Below, one piece after another: positions 1-6,232 of a stretch of DNA of 8,293 nucleotides (within the stretch, counting starts at the first letter, position 1; each line of letters starts with the position of its first letter). The position numbers and the translations under genes were made by a program. The notes under the pieces were generated by a model. That model saw only the letters and a program-made list of their open reading frames with translations. It did not search any database and was not told the DNA's origin. The stretch is from positions 1-8,293 of the forward strand of contig PLWR01000316.1 of assembly GCA_003165615.1 (NCBI GenBank), given 5' to 3'. Origin of the DNA: Acidobacteriota bacterium (GTDB lineage: Bacteria > Acidobacteriota > Terriglobia > UBA7540).

Positions 1-48
1 GATAGAAACCCGGAAGCAGTGGAAAAAGCCCTCCTGAACAAGTCGTGA
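1..48 (+). CDS. 3' end of a gene entering from the left edge, unidentified
   Basis: Frame 1 is open from the window edge to a TGA at 46-48 and encodes 15 residues, DRNPEAVEKALLNKS, which reads like the charged helical C-terminus of a real protein. The other two plus-strand frames here look less protein-like. A hairpin follows 14 bases after the stop and a minus-strand remnant ends at 129, as expected for the end of a convergent gene. The fragment is too short to assign a family, and a chance open frame cannot be excluded. Confidence 0.4.
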   Translation, partial: DRNPEAVEKALLNKS

Positions 49-62
49 GATGCGAAGGGTAG

Positions 63-82
63 CATAGGCACTCTTGCCTGTG
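63..82. terminator. Hairpin after the left-edge gene, terminator-like but without a T-run
   Basis: The arms CATAGGCA (63-70) and TGCCTGTG (75-82) pair over 8 bp with one T-G wobble and enclose a CTCT tetraloop. It lies between the stop at 48 and the end of the minus-strand frame at 129, where a shared terminator of convergent genes would be expected. Neither side has a clear T-run, so it is not a typical intrinsic terminator and may only protect a transcript end. Confidence 0.3.
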
Positions 83-128
83 GTTAGGGCGGATGCATTC
101 GCGACTGTGGGGCGCTCGCCAGCTTTCC

Positions 129-320
129 TCAGCCGTCGGCGAGTAATCGTGTGACCGCATCCTTGAAATCTTGGCTGACCACGTTCACATTCTTGAAAAA
201 CATCTTGGCGTCGAATGATTTATGAAAGTGGCCCAGGTGGCCGCAGGCGTCCTCTAGGTTGTTGGGTAGCTCCAGGATGGCGGCGCTACAAAGAACGGGT
301 ATCACTGTATTCTGAAATCC
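129..320 (-). pseudogene. Possible gene remnant, start-less open frame
   Basis: Reading the minus strand, a frame bounded upstream by a TGA at 321-323 runs to a TGA at 129-131. It encodes about 63 residues with protein-like composition, including the stretches ILELPNNLEDACGHLGHFHK and MFFKNVNVVSQDFKDAVTRL. No start codon is found in the upstream half; the only ATG (203) would leave about 24 residues. The end fits a convergent arrangement with the left-edge gene. I do not recognise the family. The best reading is the C-terminal remnant of a decayed gene whose upstream part is lost or frameshifted; a chance open frame remains possible. Confidence 0.3.
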
Positions 321-323
321 TCA

Positions 324-623
324 ATAAGGGGGTGACCCTTGTCGCCGCCTTTGGCAACCGCGCCCTGGGGGGGCTACACATGTTGGCGCGTGGGGCACTT
401 TCGGAAAATATGTCTTTTGACAAAACGAGCCAATAGGTATAGGCTAGAAGTGCGATGAAGGCCGGATGCCATGGGCTTGCCCCTACGCAAGTCTCTTCCC
501 CTCCTGAACGCGGCCTTGCAACCAACCGAGACAAAAATAATAAAATGAAGATCGCTCCCAATGAGTTATTGAAAACAAAGGGGCAAAAATAATGCTCCCA
601 ATGAGTTCATGAAAATAAAGGAG
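324..623. other. Intergenic stretch without a supported gene
   Basis: No convincing coding frame was found between the remnant on the left and the promoter of the stress-protein gene. Frames exist on both strands but have arginine- and proline-rich shadow-like composition and no ribosome binding site. The second half (about 530-623) turns AT-rich and contains the imperfect duplication described separately. No RNA gene or clear terminator is visible. Confidence 0.5.
532..620 (+). repeat. Imperfect direct duplication upstream of the stress-protein gene
   Basis: Two blocks repeat in the same order. CAAAAATAAT occurs at 532-541 and 584-593. A 27-nt block beginning GCTCCCAATGAGTT occurs at 554-580 and 594-620 with three mismatches. 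In the first copy the blocks are separated by 12 extra bases (542-553); in the second they are contiguous. The second copy ends just before the proposed -35 box of the downstream promoter, so the repeats could be a regulator-binding region, or simply a local duplication. Confidence 0.6.
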
Positions 624-652
624 TTGTCGGGCTTTCTGTATTACTCTATGAT
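624..652 (+). promoter_or_regulatory. Putative sigma70-type promoter of the universal stress protein gene
   Basis: TTGTCG (624-629, 4 of 6 matches to the -35 consensus) and TATGAT (647-652, 5 of 6 to the -10 consensus) are separated by exactly 17 bases. Transcription would begin near 659, giving a leader of roughly 120 nt before the ATG at 783. That argues against translation from the in-frame ATG at 609, which would lie upstream of the promoter. Confidence 0.4.
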
Positions 653-772
653 AAATAAGAAGTTAGATGTCGCGGGGGCCACGGATCCTGAATCCATAAT
701 CCCGAGCCCCGACTCGTCCGCGCGCTTGCAAATTGCGTGGCGAGAGAATATCCTGCGGCCCACCTCCAATGT

Positions 773-778
773 GGAGGG
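773..778 (+). promoter_or_regulatory. Shine-Dalgarno that fixes the USP start
   Basis: GGAGGG lies four bases before the ATG at 783. In-frame ATGs further upstream (609, 648) have no comparable site at proper spacing, and the 58 residues they would add do not belong to the Usp fold. Confidence 0.6.
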
Positions 779-782
779 TGCT

Positions 783-1238
783 ATGGGTAAACCCAAGGTG
801 ATGGTGGCATTACGTGACGGCGCTTCAATTGAGAGCTTGTTGACCCTGGCGTGCCAGTTAAGCCAGGGTATGGAGGGTGACCTGGTGGCTTTGCACGTGG
901 TCGAGATACCGCTCGTTACTCCCCTCGAGGCTGCGGATGAAACCATCGATCATGCGGGCAAGGAAGTCCTTGCGCAAGCCAAACGCGTGGCGGAGAAGTT
1001 CCCCTGGCCTCTTTCCACTGAACTGCTGCGCGCGCGGGAAGTGGGTGAGGCGATGGTGGGCGTGGCCAGGGAACAGGGCATGGATTTGCTGGTGATGGGC
1101 CACCACAAGCCTCATCTCCACACCCTGAGCGAAACGCTGCTGGGCGGAATCGTTCGCTACGTGGCCCACCACGCGCCCTGCCGCGTTATCGTGCAAATTC
1201 CCGCGCCGGAGCACCCTAAATCCGGGGCCATAAGTTAG
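783..1238 (+). CDS. Universal stress protein (UspA-family) domain protein
   Basis: This encodes 151 residues, the usual size of a single-domain Usp. It shows the alpha/beta pattern of the family: an opening strand KVMVALRDG (5-13), strand DLVALHVVEIP (33-43), helices with conserved spacing, strand DLLVMG (101-106), and a C-terminal APCRVIVQIP (131-140) equivalent to the family's HAPCPVLVV motif. The nucleotide loop is degenerate: the classical G-x2-G-x9-G-(S/T) motif here begins G106-HH-K109 and ends G121-G122, so ATP binding is doubtful. The sequence also resembles the cytoplasmic Usp domains fused to amino-acid permeases, but no membrane segments precede it. The start is chosen from the GGAGGG site and the promoter position; a 209-residue form from ATG 609 is the alternative. 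It is tail to tail with the HEAT-repeat gene, 74 bp apart, with no clear terminator between. Its role is presumed cytoplasmic stress response; its partner is unknown. Confidence 0.8.
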   Translation: MGKPKVMVALRDGASIESLLTLACQLSQGMEGDLVALHVVEIPLVTPLEAADETIDHAGKEVLAQAKRVAEKFPWPLSTELLRAREVGEAMVGVAREQGMDLLVMGHHKPHLHTLSETLLGGIVRYVAHHAPCRVIVQIPAPEHPKSGAIS

Positions 1239-1312
1239 GGGCCAGCGTGGCGAAGCGCGGGAATACGGATAAACCGGAGCACCCATCCTTACGTGCGCCC
1301 GGCGTTTGCCTT

Positions 1313-3904
1313 TCAGTTTTGCCTGGAATGTATGCTCACCAGGGGGCGGCGCAGGCAGGTGCGGTCGTGGTGGCCAATTTCCACCAGTTCGAAGGTTAGT
1401 TCCTGCGGGCGTGCTTCCCGCACCAGAACGCGGGCGTGGATTTTATGCATTCCCGACTTGAATTCCAAAGGCACAGAAGTGCCGGGTTTGATGTGGCACT
1501 GGCTTTGTGCCACGCCGCCCCCAAGACTGAGTTGTTGGACGGAGATCGGTTGATCGCCCTGGCTGGCGCTGACCATTCCTTTCAGTGGACGAGGCATGTT
1601 AACGCGGTCATAGCGCCGCTGGCGCAGCCAAGGGGTATCCGGGTCGGGATCGAGAGCGGTCAGGTTCAACTCCGCATCACTCAGCCCAGACCGAGGGAGA
1701 AAACTCTGCGTCCACTCCGGGTCGATTTTCTTAAGGGCTTGCATGGCGGTGATGCGCAGTTCGCGGGGATGGAGCCAATACCAAAACCGCTTGCCCTCGG
1801 CCAGAGGGCGAAGCAGGGCTTCAGCCTTGGGCTCGCGGAGGCGGCCCAGAGCTTCAATGGCTTTGATTTGCAAGTAGTGTCCAGAGGGCTGGGAAGTTTC
1901 CTGTTCCACGATGCGCATCAGTCGAGGAGTGATGCCATGGTCGCCCGACATTCCCAATTCGTCTACAACTTCCGGCAAGACGGTAGGGCTGAGGAGATCA
2001 TAAACCTTTTCCAGCAGTTTGCCCCGCTGCGGGGCCAAACTGTTGGCCAGTTGCCGTACCACGAGATCATGCGCCATCGAATCCCAGTTGCGCAGTCGAG
2101 CGGGAAGGAATTCTTCCAGCACACTGGGTCCCAGCCGGCTGAGCAGTGCCACCTTGGAGGCAGCTTCCGGCGCCGGGCGCGTCTGCAAAACCCTGCTCAG
2201 ATGCTCGACCGCCTCAGGGCCTACTGCACCCACCATTTCCAGCATCCGTTCCCATTCATCCCGGCGGGTGCAACGTTGGATACGGCTCGCGACCTGATCG
2301 ACCGTGCCGTGAGGCATTCGCCGCAGCACTTCCGCCAAACCCTCGGGAAGGTGCGGGGCGCGCAGCGCTTCATCGATGAAAGCCGGTAGGGGATTGCCCA
2401 CTTTGACCCGCGGCCAGAGGATTCGAGCCAACGCGGGCTGGCGCTGTTCCAGTATCTCCATGGCCTGAAGCGCTTCATGGACGGCGGGGTACTGCCGGCG
2501 CGCCGCGGCCTCGTGGCTGAAGCGCACGAACGAGGCCCCCAGCAACGATTGCAAGTCGGCGTTTCCCTCCCGGCACAATGCTTCGCCCATGTGATGCAGG
2601 CTGGATTTCAGCAACGAGTGATTGGCCCGGGAAAAAAGATCAGCCATCTCCGTCAATCCCGTCGAAGCTTTTCGCCTTGCCTCCACGTCGGCCGTGTAGA
2701 CGCACTGGGTGTAGTTGTCCAGAATGGCGCGCGCGGAGTCCCTATCGCCGCGGTCGAGCAATTCCTCCACAAATTGGCGAATGTTTCGTGGGGGGACAGC
2801 CCACGCCTCCGGGGAAAGGAGCATCTTGTTCTTAGCCCGGTCGGGCACGCGCGCCCAGAATTGCCGGTCCAAAATATCGGCATGAGCTTCCACTTCCATG
2901 CCGGCGCGGCCCATTTTTTCTTCATGCACGTTCAAGATAACCCGCAGAGAGCCGATTTCGCGCTTGAGCCGGTCCAGAAGCTCGACCACGGCGTTGGTTT
3001 TTACGTCACCGCGATCGTACCTCTCCAGGGCGAAGCGCACCGCGACCCGTTCCGCGAGTTGCACCAGCAGCGGGTCGTCTGGCCTGGGGGGCTCGTTTTG
3101 CGAGCTCAGACTCATCAGCGCCTGCGTCAGGGCTGCCTGCCCGGGCGGGGGCAATTGATGGAGGTCCTTTTCGACGGCTTTGATTTGGTCTGGTGAATCG
3201 GGTTGATCCGCTGTCTGGCCGAGCTGCGATAGCCATTGCAGGACCTTGAGGACATCGTCCTCTTGCGCGGGCCGCGCTGCTGGCACGGGCGCGCCGGGGG
3301 CGACGGGAGGGCCAGTGGATTGGCTGCGGGAGCCTTCTGCCGCGGCAATGAGTTGCAGCAGCCGTTGCGGGTCCTGGAGCAGGGCTTGCAACTTTTGCCC
3401 ATCCGCTCCCAGCGAGCGGGCGGCGATTTGCGCTGCCATGCCCGCATCGGTCAGGGAAGAATCCTGGGCGACAAAGCGCACTTCGTTCACCCGGATCGCC
3501 CCCTGGTCCCCTCCCAGGACGGTTCTCAGTTCCGTAGCTAAGGGCCCGGCCTTGGGTGAGCGCGACGAGAAAGCGCGCACAAACCGCCAAAAATCCTCAA
3601 TCGTGGCCCGATGTGAAATGTTGATGCTGGAGAGGCCGGCGGAAGCGAGCAACTGTGCGAAGCTGCGGTCCGAGGGGCGCTTATCCAGAGGAACGCCATC
3701 TAAGAGGACTTGGTTGCCTGCAACTCCCAGCAGCAGTCCCGCTTCCCCGGAGAATTTCAAGGCTGCGCGCAGTTCTTCCCAGGCAGTCCCCAGGAGGGCG
3801 GTGGTTCGCTCGTGGTCTGCTCCGTATAGGCGTACGGTTTTCAGGAGGATGTTGAGACTGCGAGCGAAATTCCGGGCCGCAACGAGATTGGATGCATCTT
3901 CCAT
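1313..3904 (-). CDS. HEAT-like repeat protein with degenerate C-terminal PilZ-like domain
   Basis: 863 residues, ATG at 3904 preceded by GAAGGG (3908-3913). No signal peptide or membrane segment is visible, so a cytoplasmic location is likely. Residues 1-140 form an alpha/beta module (RLYGADHERTTALL, GVAGNQVLLDGVPL, then a helix pair) that from memory also occurs at the start of other bacterial helical-repeat or HD-domain signalling proteins. Residues 190-270 are a Pro/Ala/Gln-rich linker. Residues 370-735 are helical and HEAT-like, clearest at 580-735. Residues 760-860 look like PilZ: R763-RYD-R767 fits the RxxxR element, but the [D/N]xSxxG motif is Q791-L-S793-LG-G796, so the first position is replaced. 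Binding of cyclic di-GMP is therefore uncertain. It lies 171 bp downstream of the kinase gene in the same direction. A scaffold or effector controlled by the kinase is an inference. Confidence 0.75.
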   Translation of the reverse strand: MEDASNLVAARNFARSLNILLKTVRLYGADHERTTALLGTAWEELRAALKFSGEAGLLLGVAGNQVLLDGVPLDKRPSDRSFAQLLASAGLSSINISHRATIEDFWRFVRAFSSRSPKAGPLATELRTVLGGDQGAIRVNEVRFVAQDSSLTDAGMAAQIAARSLGADGQKLQALLQDPQRLLQLIAAAEGSRSQSTGPPVAPGAPVPAARPAQEDDVLKVLQWLSQLGQTADQPDSPDQIKAVEKDLHQLPPPGQAALTQALMSLSSQNEPPRPDDPLLVQLAERVAVRFALERYDRGDVKTNAVVELLDRLKREIGSLRVILNVHEEKMGRAGMEVEAHADILDRQFWARVPDRAKNKMLLSPEAWAVPPRNIRQFVEELLDRGDRDSARAILDNYTQCVYTADVEARRKASTGLTEMADLFSRANHSLLKSSLHHMGEALCREGNADLQSLLGASFVRFSHEAAARRQYPAVHEALQAMEILEQRQPALARILWPRVKVGNPLPAFIDEALRAPHLPEGLAEVLRRMPHGTVDQVASRIQRCTRRDEWERMLEMVGAVGPEAVEHLSRVLQTRPAPEAASKVALLSRLGPSVLEEFLPARLRNWDSMAHDLVVRQLANSLAPQRGKLLEKVYDLLSPTVLPEVVDELGMSGDHGITPRLMRIVEQETSQPSGHYLQIKAIEALGRLREPKAEALLRPLAEGKRFWYWLHPRELRITAMQALKKIDPEWTQSFLPRSGLSDAELNLTALDPDPDTPWLRQRRYDRVNMPRPLKGMVSASQGDQPISVQQLSLGGGVAQSQCHIKPGTSVPLEFKSGMHKIHARVLVREARPQELTFELVEIGHHDRTCLRRPLVSIHSRQN

Positions 3905-3941
3905 TTTCCCTTCGCTATTTTCCGCTTACTCCCATGTCCGC

Positions 3942-3959
3942 TGAGTCCCGGCTGACTCA
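3942..3959. promoter_or_regulatory. Perfect inverted repeat upstream of the HEAT/PilZ gene
   Basis: TGAGTC (3942-3947) and GACTCA (3954-3959) are perfect inverted arms around the 6-base CCGGCT. The site is 37 bases upstream of the HEAT/PilZ start codon on the coding side, where an operator or leader hairpin could act. No convincing -10/-35 pair was found nearby. Confidence 0.4.
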
Positions 3960-3998
3960 TCCATGTCTTAAGTACCATGACCGGGAACGCATTCCTAG

Positions 3999-4057
3999 AG
4001 TACGAAGGTACTGGTCGGTAAATGGGCTTTCGGTTTTTGCCGGGGATGGTTAACCAT
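3999..4057. other. Two further short palindromes in the kinase-HEAT gap
   Basis: AGTAC (3999-4003) and GTACT (4008-4012) flank GAAG, a 5-bp hairpin. ATGGTTAACCAT at 4046-4057 is a perfect 12-bp palindrome, 18 bases past the kinase stop. Neither is followed by a T-run on the transcribed strand, so they are not classical terminators. With the repeat at 3942-3959 they make the 171-bp gap unusually palindrome-rich, which could separate or modulate expression of the two genes. Confidence 0.35.
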
Positions 4058-4075
4058 GGGAGTTTGGATGGCTTT

Positions 4076-5968
4076 CTACACTGCGGAGATTTCTTCCATC
4101 AGCGTGCGGGCATCAGGCGGTCGATCGTTCGGATCTTTTTGAATCATCCTCATCACCAGGCTGGCGACGCTGGGCGGGATGTTCAATTCGGGGCGAACCC
4201 GGTCGACGGGGAGGGGTGCTTCCTGCACCTGCCGCAGGGCGATTTCAATCCCGCTGCCTTCAAAGGGCCGGCGCCCAGTCAGCAATTCGTAGAAGACGAT
4301 TCCCAGCGAATAGATATCCGACGCCGGCACGTAGGGTTGCCCGGTGATTCTCTCGGGGGGCATGTAATGGAGTGGGGCAAGCAACCCCGGAGGCAGGTCA
4401 GTATCCGAAAGTTCGGGCAACGCATCTTTTACGCGATCCAGGCTGAAATCGAGGAGCTTTGTTTGTTCCGATTTTGCGGTGCCCGTCAGCAGGATGTGTT
4501 CCGGTTTGATTTCACCGTGCATCATCCCCAACTGCAGGCCGGCATCAAGCGCGAAGGCAACTTCCCACACGATGCGGGAGGAGCGAGCGGCTCCCAGGGA
4601 AGTTTCCTTTTCGATGATTTGCCGCAGATTAGCCCCCCGCACATACTCGGTAACGAGAAAGAGCACTCCATCCTCCGCCTGGCAGAGTTCGAGCGTGCGA
4701 ACCACGTGGGGATGTTGGAATCGCTGTGTGCGCTGGTAATACTCGGAAAGTTGGTTGATGAGGTCGGCGGTGGGAATATTCCATGGGGTAATCAACTTCA
4801 GGGCACAAATATCACCGCCGGCCGAATCCAGAGCGGTGTAGATCGGTCCCATGCGGACATCCGCGACCTGATCGAGGATCTTATACCGTTGGGAAATAAG
4901 GCTCCCCTTTTTCCACCCCTCAAAGTAAGCGGGGACGGTGGTGGATTCGCCCCGCGCTTTTGCTCCCGCCGCTCGCCCCCCTGCGGGTGCAATCGGCGTG
5001 GCCATCGCGATTTCCCGCTCGGAGGCTTCAATAGCTTTAATGACGACGTCGCCATTAGCGGGGCGCCGAGCGCGGTCTTTTTCCAGCATCGACATCACCA
5101 GGTCGGCGATGCCGGCGGGAATGCGCAGGCTGGCGGCCTGATCGAGCAGCGGCCGGGGAGCCTCCCCCACATGCGCGAGAAACCACTCCGCCTGGGAGTC
5201 CGCGTGGAAGGGCAGATCTCCGGTCAGCGTTTCATAGAAAACGATTCCCAGGGAATAGAGGTCGGAGCGGCCGTCCAATTCGTTTTGCCGGACCTGCTCG
5301 GGCGACATGTATTCAGGTGTGCCGATGGCGAACATCGTGCCGGAGGCGGCCAGGGAGAGGGACCCGGCTTCTTCCTTAAGCCGCCCCTCGCGGAGCTTGG
5401 TAATTCCAAAGTCCAGGACTTTTACCAGATCCCCTTGCTCGGTCTTGATCAGAGCTATATTTTCGGGCTTGATATCTCGGTGGATAATGCCCAGTTCGTG
5501 CGCGGCGCTCAGCGCCGAGGCCACTTGCTTGACGATCGAGCAGGCGCGGGCGGCGGGCATGGGCCCCTCGCGATCCAGGACATCGCGGAGCATTCGCCCG
5601 TCAATGAACTCCATCACGATGCAGTGGCGCCCGTCTTCGGTCTGGTCAATGTCGTCTACCCGAACGGCATTGGGATGTTGAAGACGGCGGGCCACAAAGG
5701 CTTCGCGCAGGAAGCGCCGGACAAAATCCTCGCGCTGCGTCAGCGAAGGGTCCATCACCTTGAGGGCGCGAACTTCGTTGAACAGCAGGTGGAGGGCTTT
5801 GTAGACGTGTCCCATGCCGCCCCTTCCCACCTTGGCGAGGATGCGATACTTGTTACGGATCGTCGTCCCCACGGCATACACTGCGGGGTCGTCCAACTCC
5901 GCCCCGTCAAGTGGGCAGAAGGCAAACTCATCGGGGTAAGGCGTTTGGCAGGAAGTGCACCGTTTCAT
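4076..5968 (-). CDS. Ser/Thr protein kinase: zinc-ribbon, active kinase domain, C-terminal pseudokinase domain
   Basis: 630 residues from ATG 5968. The N-terminus holds a zinc-ribbon-like knot with Cys4, Cys7 and Cys18; the usual fourth Cys is absent (FCPLDG). Kinase domain 1 (about 38-315) is complete: glycine loop GRGGMG (48-53), Lys70, probable helix-C Glu89, HRD 163-165 with Lys167 and Asn170, DFG 186-188, SPE 222-224. It should transfer phosphate from ATP to Ser/Thr. A Pro/Ala/Gly-containing linker (about 316-360) leads to a second kinase fold (361-627). This keeps Lys391 and the DIYSLG helix but has HGE (484-486) for HRD, His491 for the catalytic Asn, DFS (507-509) for DFG and a poor glycine loop, so it is probably a pseudokinase. 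No membrane segment is seen, so it is cytoplasmic, unlike many PknB-type receptors. A TTG at 6025 would extend it by 19 residues, but that lies upstream of the putative promoter. The HEAT/PilZ gene follows in the same direction. Confidence 0.9.
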   Translation of the reverse strand: MKRCTSCQTPYPDEFAFCPLDGAELDDPAVYAVGTTIRNKYRILAKVGRGGMGHVYKALHLLFNEVRALKVMDPSLTQREDFVRRFLREAFVARRLQHPNAVRVDDIDQTEDGRHCIVMEFIDGRMLRDVLDREGPMPAARACSIVKQVASALSAAHELGIIHRDIKPENIALIKTEQGDLVKVLDFGITKLREGRLKEEAGSLSLAASGTMFAIGTPEYMSPEQVRQNELDGRSDLYSLGIVFYETLTGDLPFHADSQAEWFLAHVGEAPRPLLDQAASLRIPAGIADLVMSMLEKDRARRPANGDVVIKAIEASEREIAMATPIAPAGGRAAGAKARGESTTVPAYFEGWKKGSLISQRYKILDQVADVRMGPIYTALDSAGGDICALKLITPWNIPTADLINQLSEYYQRTQRFQHPHVVRTLELCQAEDGVLFLVTEYVRGANLRQIIEKETSLGAARSSRIVWEVAFALDAGLQLGMMHGEIKPEHILLTGTAKSEQTKLLDFSLDRVKDALPELSDTDLPPGLLAPLHYMPPERITGQPYVPASDIYSLGIVFYELLTGRRPFEGSGIEIALRQVQEAPLPVDRVRPELNIPPSVASLVMRMIQKDPNDRPPDARTLMEEISAV

Positions 5969-5994
5969 CGCAGGAGCCCAATAAAAACAGCCAG

Positions 5995-6003
5995 AGTATA
6001 ACA
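5995..6003 (-). promoter_or_regulatory. Putative extended -10 promoter element of the kinase gene
   Basis: On the minus strand TGTTATACT reads as TGn followed by TATACT, an extended -10 motif, with the hexamer at 5995-6000. Its end is 27 bases upstream of ATG 5968, leaving a short leader. The -35 region is weak (TTGATT at 19-base spacing). The position favours ATG 5968 over TTG 6025 as the start. Confidence 0.35.
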
Positions 6004-6095
6004 CCACGGGGGGGATAACAATCAAATGTCTTGTTGCTACGAATCACACTGGACACATTCCTCCAAGCTTGGCAAAATGGTTGGTGCGTTCAATT

Positions 6096-6172
6096 CGGGG
6101 CGTGGCGCAGCCTGGTAGCGCGCTTGCCTTGGGCGCAAGAGGTCCGCGGTTCGAATCCGCGCGCCCCGACCA
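6096..6172 (+). tRNA. tRNA-Pro, anticodon TGG
   Basis: 77 nt folding into a complete cloverleaf: acceptor CGGGGCG (6096-6102) pairs with CGCCCCG (6162-6168), the D stem is GCGC/GCGC, the anticodon stem is CTTGC/GCAAG around the loop CTTGGGC, and the T stem is CGCGG/CCGCG around TTCGAAT. The anticodon TGG is at 6130-6132 and is followed by G, as is usual in proline tRNAs. The discriminator is A and CCA is encoded (6170-6172). It reads CCA and, through wobble, other proline codons. It is transcribed divergently from the kinase gene and its 3' end abuts the integrase gene, making it the likely integration target. No clear -35/-10 pair was found upstream. Confidence 0.97.
6138..6172 (+). other. 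Probable attachment-site half at the tRNA-Pro 3' end
   Basis: Tyrosine integrases often recombine at the anticodon-to-3' part of tRNA genes and leave the tRNA intact. Here an integrase gene lies 60 bp past the 3' end of tRNA-Pro, pointing toward it. The exact core is unknown because the matching repeat expected at the far end of the element is not found in 7564-8293. The span given is the T-arm and acceptor region as a candidate only. Confidence 0.35.
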
Positions 6173-6182
6173 ACACCCTAAA

Positions 6183-6205
6183 GGGCTTAGAGCCCAAAGC
6201 GCTTT
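6183..6205 (+). terminator. Hairpin and palindrome just after tRNA-Pro
   Basis: GGGCT (6183-6187) and AGCCC (6191-6195) form a 5-bp stem with a TAG loop, 10 bases after the encoded CCA. It is followed directly by AAAGCGCTTT (6196-6205), a perfect 10-bp palindrome ending in three T. This could be a weak terminator or processing structure for the tRNA, or an integrase-related site, since it lies between the presumed attachment site and the integrase stop. Confidence 0.35.
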
Positions 6206-6232
6206 CTCGAAAAGTACCAGTTCGTACCACAG

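Noticed and set aside
215..561. Overlapping frames at 215-436 (+) and 286-561 (-)
   Set aside because: Each has part with plausible composition but also Arg/Pro/Gly-rich shadow-like stretches, and no Shine-Dalgarno or recognisable family. Both overlap the better minus-strand remnant or each other.
609..782. A 58-residue N-terminal extension of the stress protein from ATG 609
   Set aside because: ATG 609 lies upstream of the proposed promoter and inside the duplicated block; the added residues do not fit the Usp fold, and GGAGGG marks the ATG at 783.
1239..1312. A bidirectional terminator between the stress-protein and HEAT/PilZ genes
   Set aside because: No stem longer than about 3-4 bp and no T-run was found in the 74-bp gap.
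1436..3196. Two long plus-strand frames (1436-2389 and 2477-3196) antisense to the HEAT/PilZ gene
   Set aside because: Shadow composition, no ribosome binding site and no recognisable domain, whereas the minus-strand frame has clear domain structure.
4022..6001. A 659-codon open frame on the plus strand, antisense to the kinase gene
   Set aside because: It mirrors the kinase codons, has histidine-, glycine- and glutamine-rich composition with no domain, and lacks a Shine-Dalgarno. Long antisense frames are expected opposite GC-rich genes.
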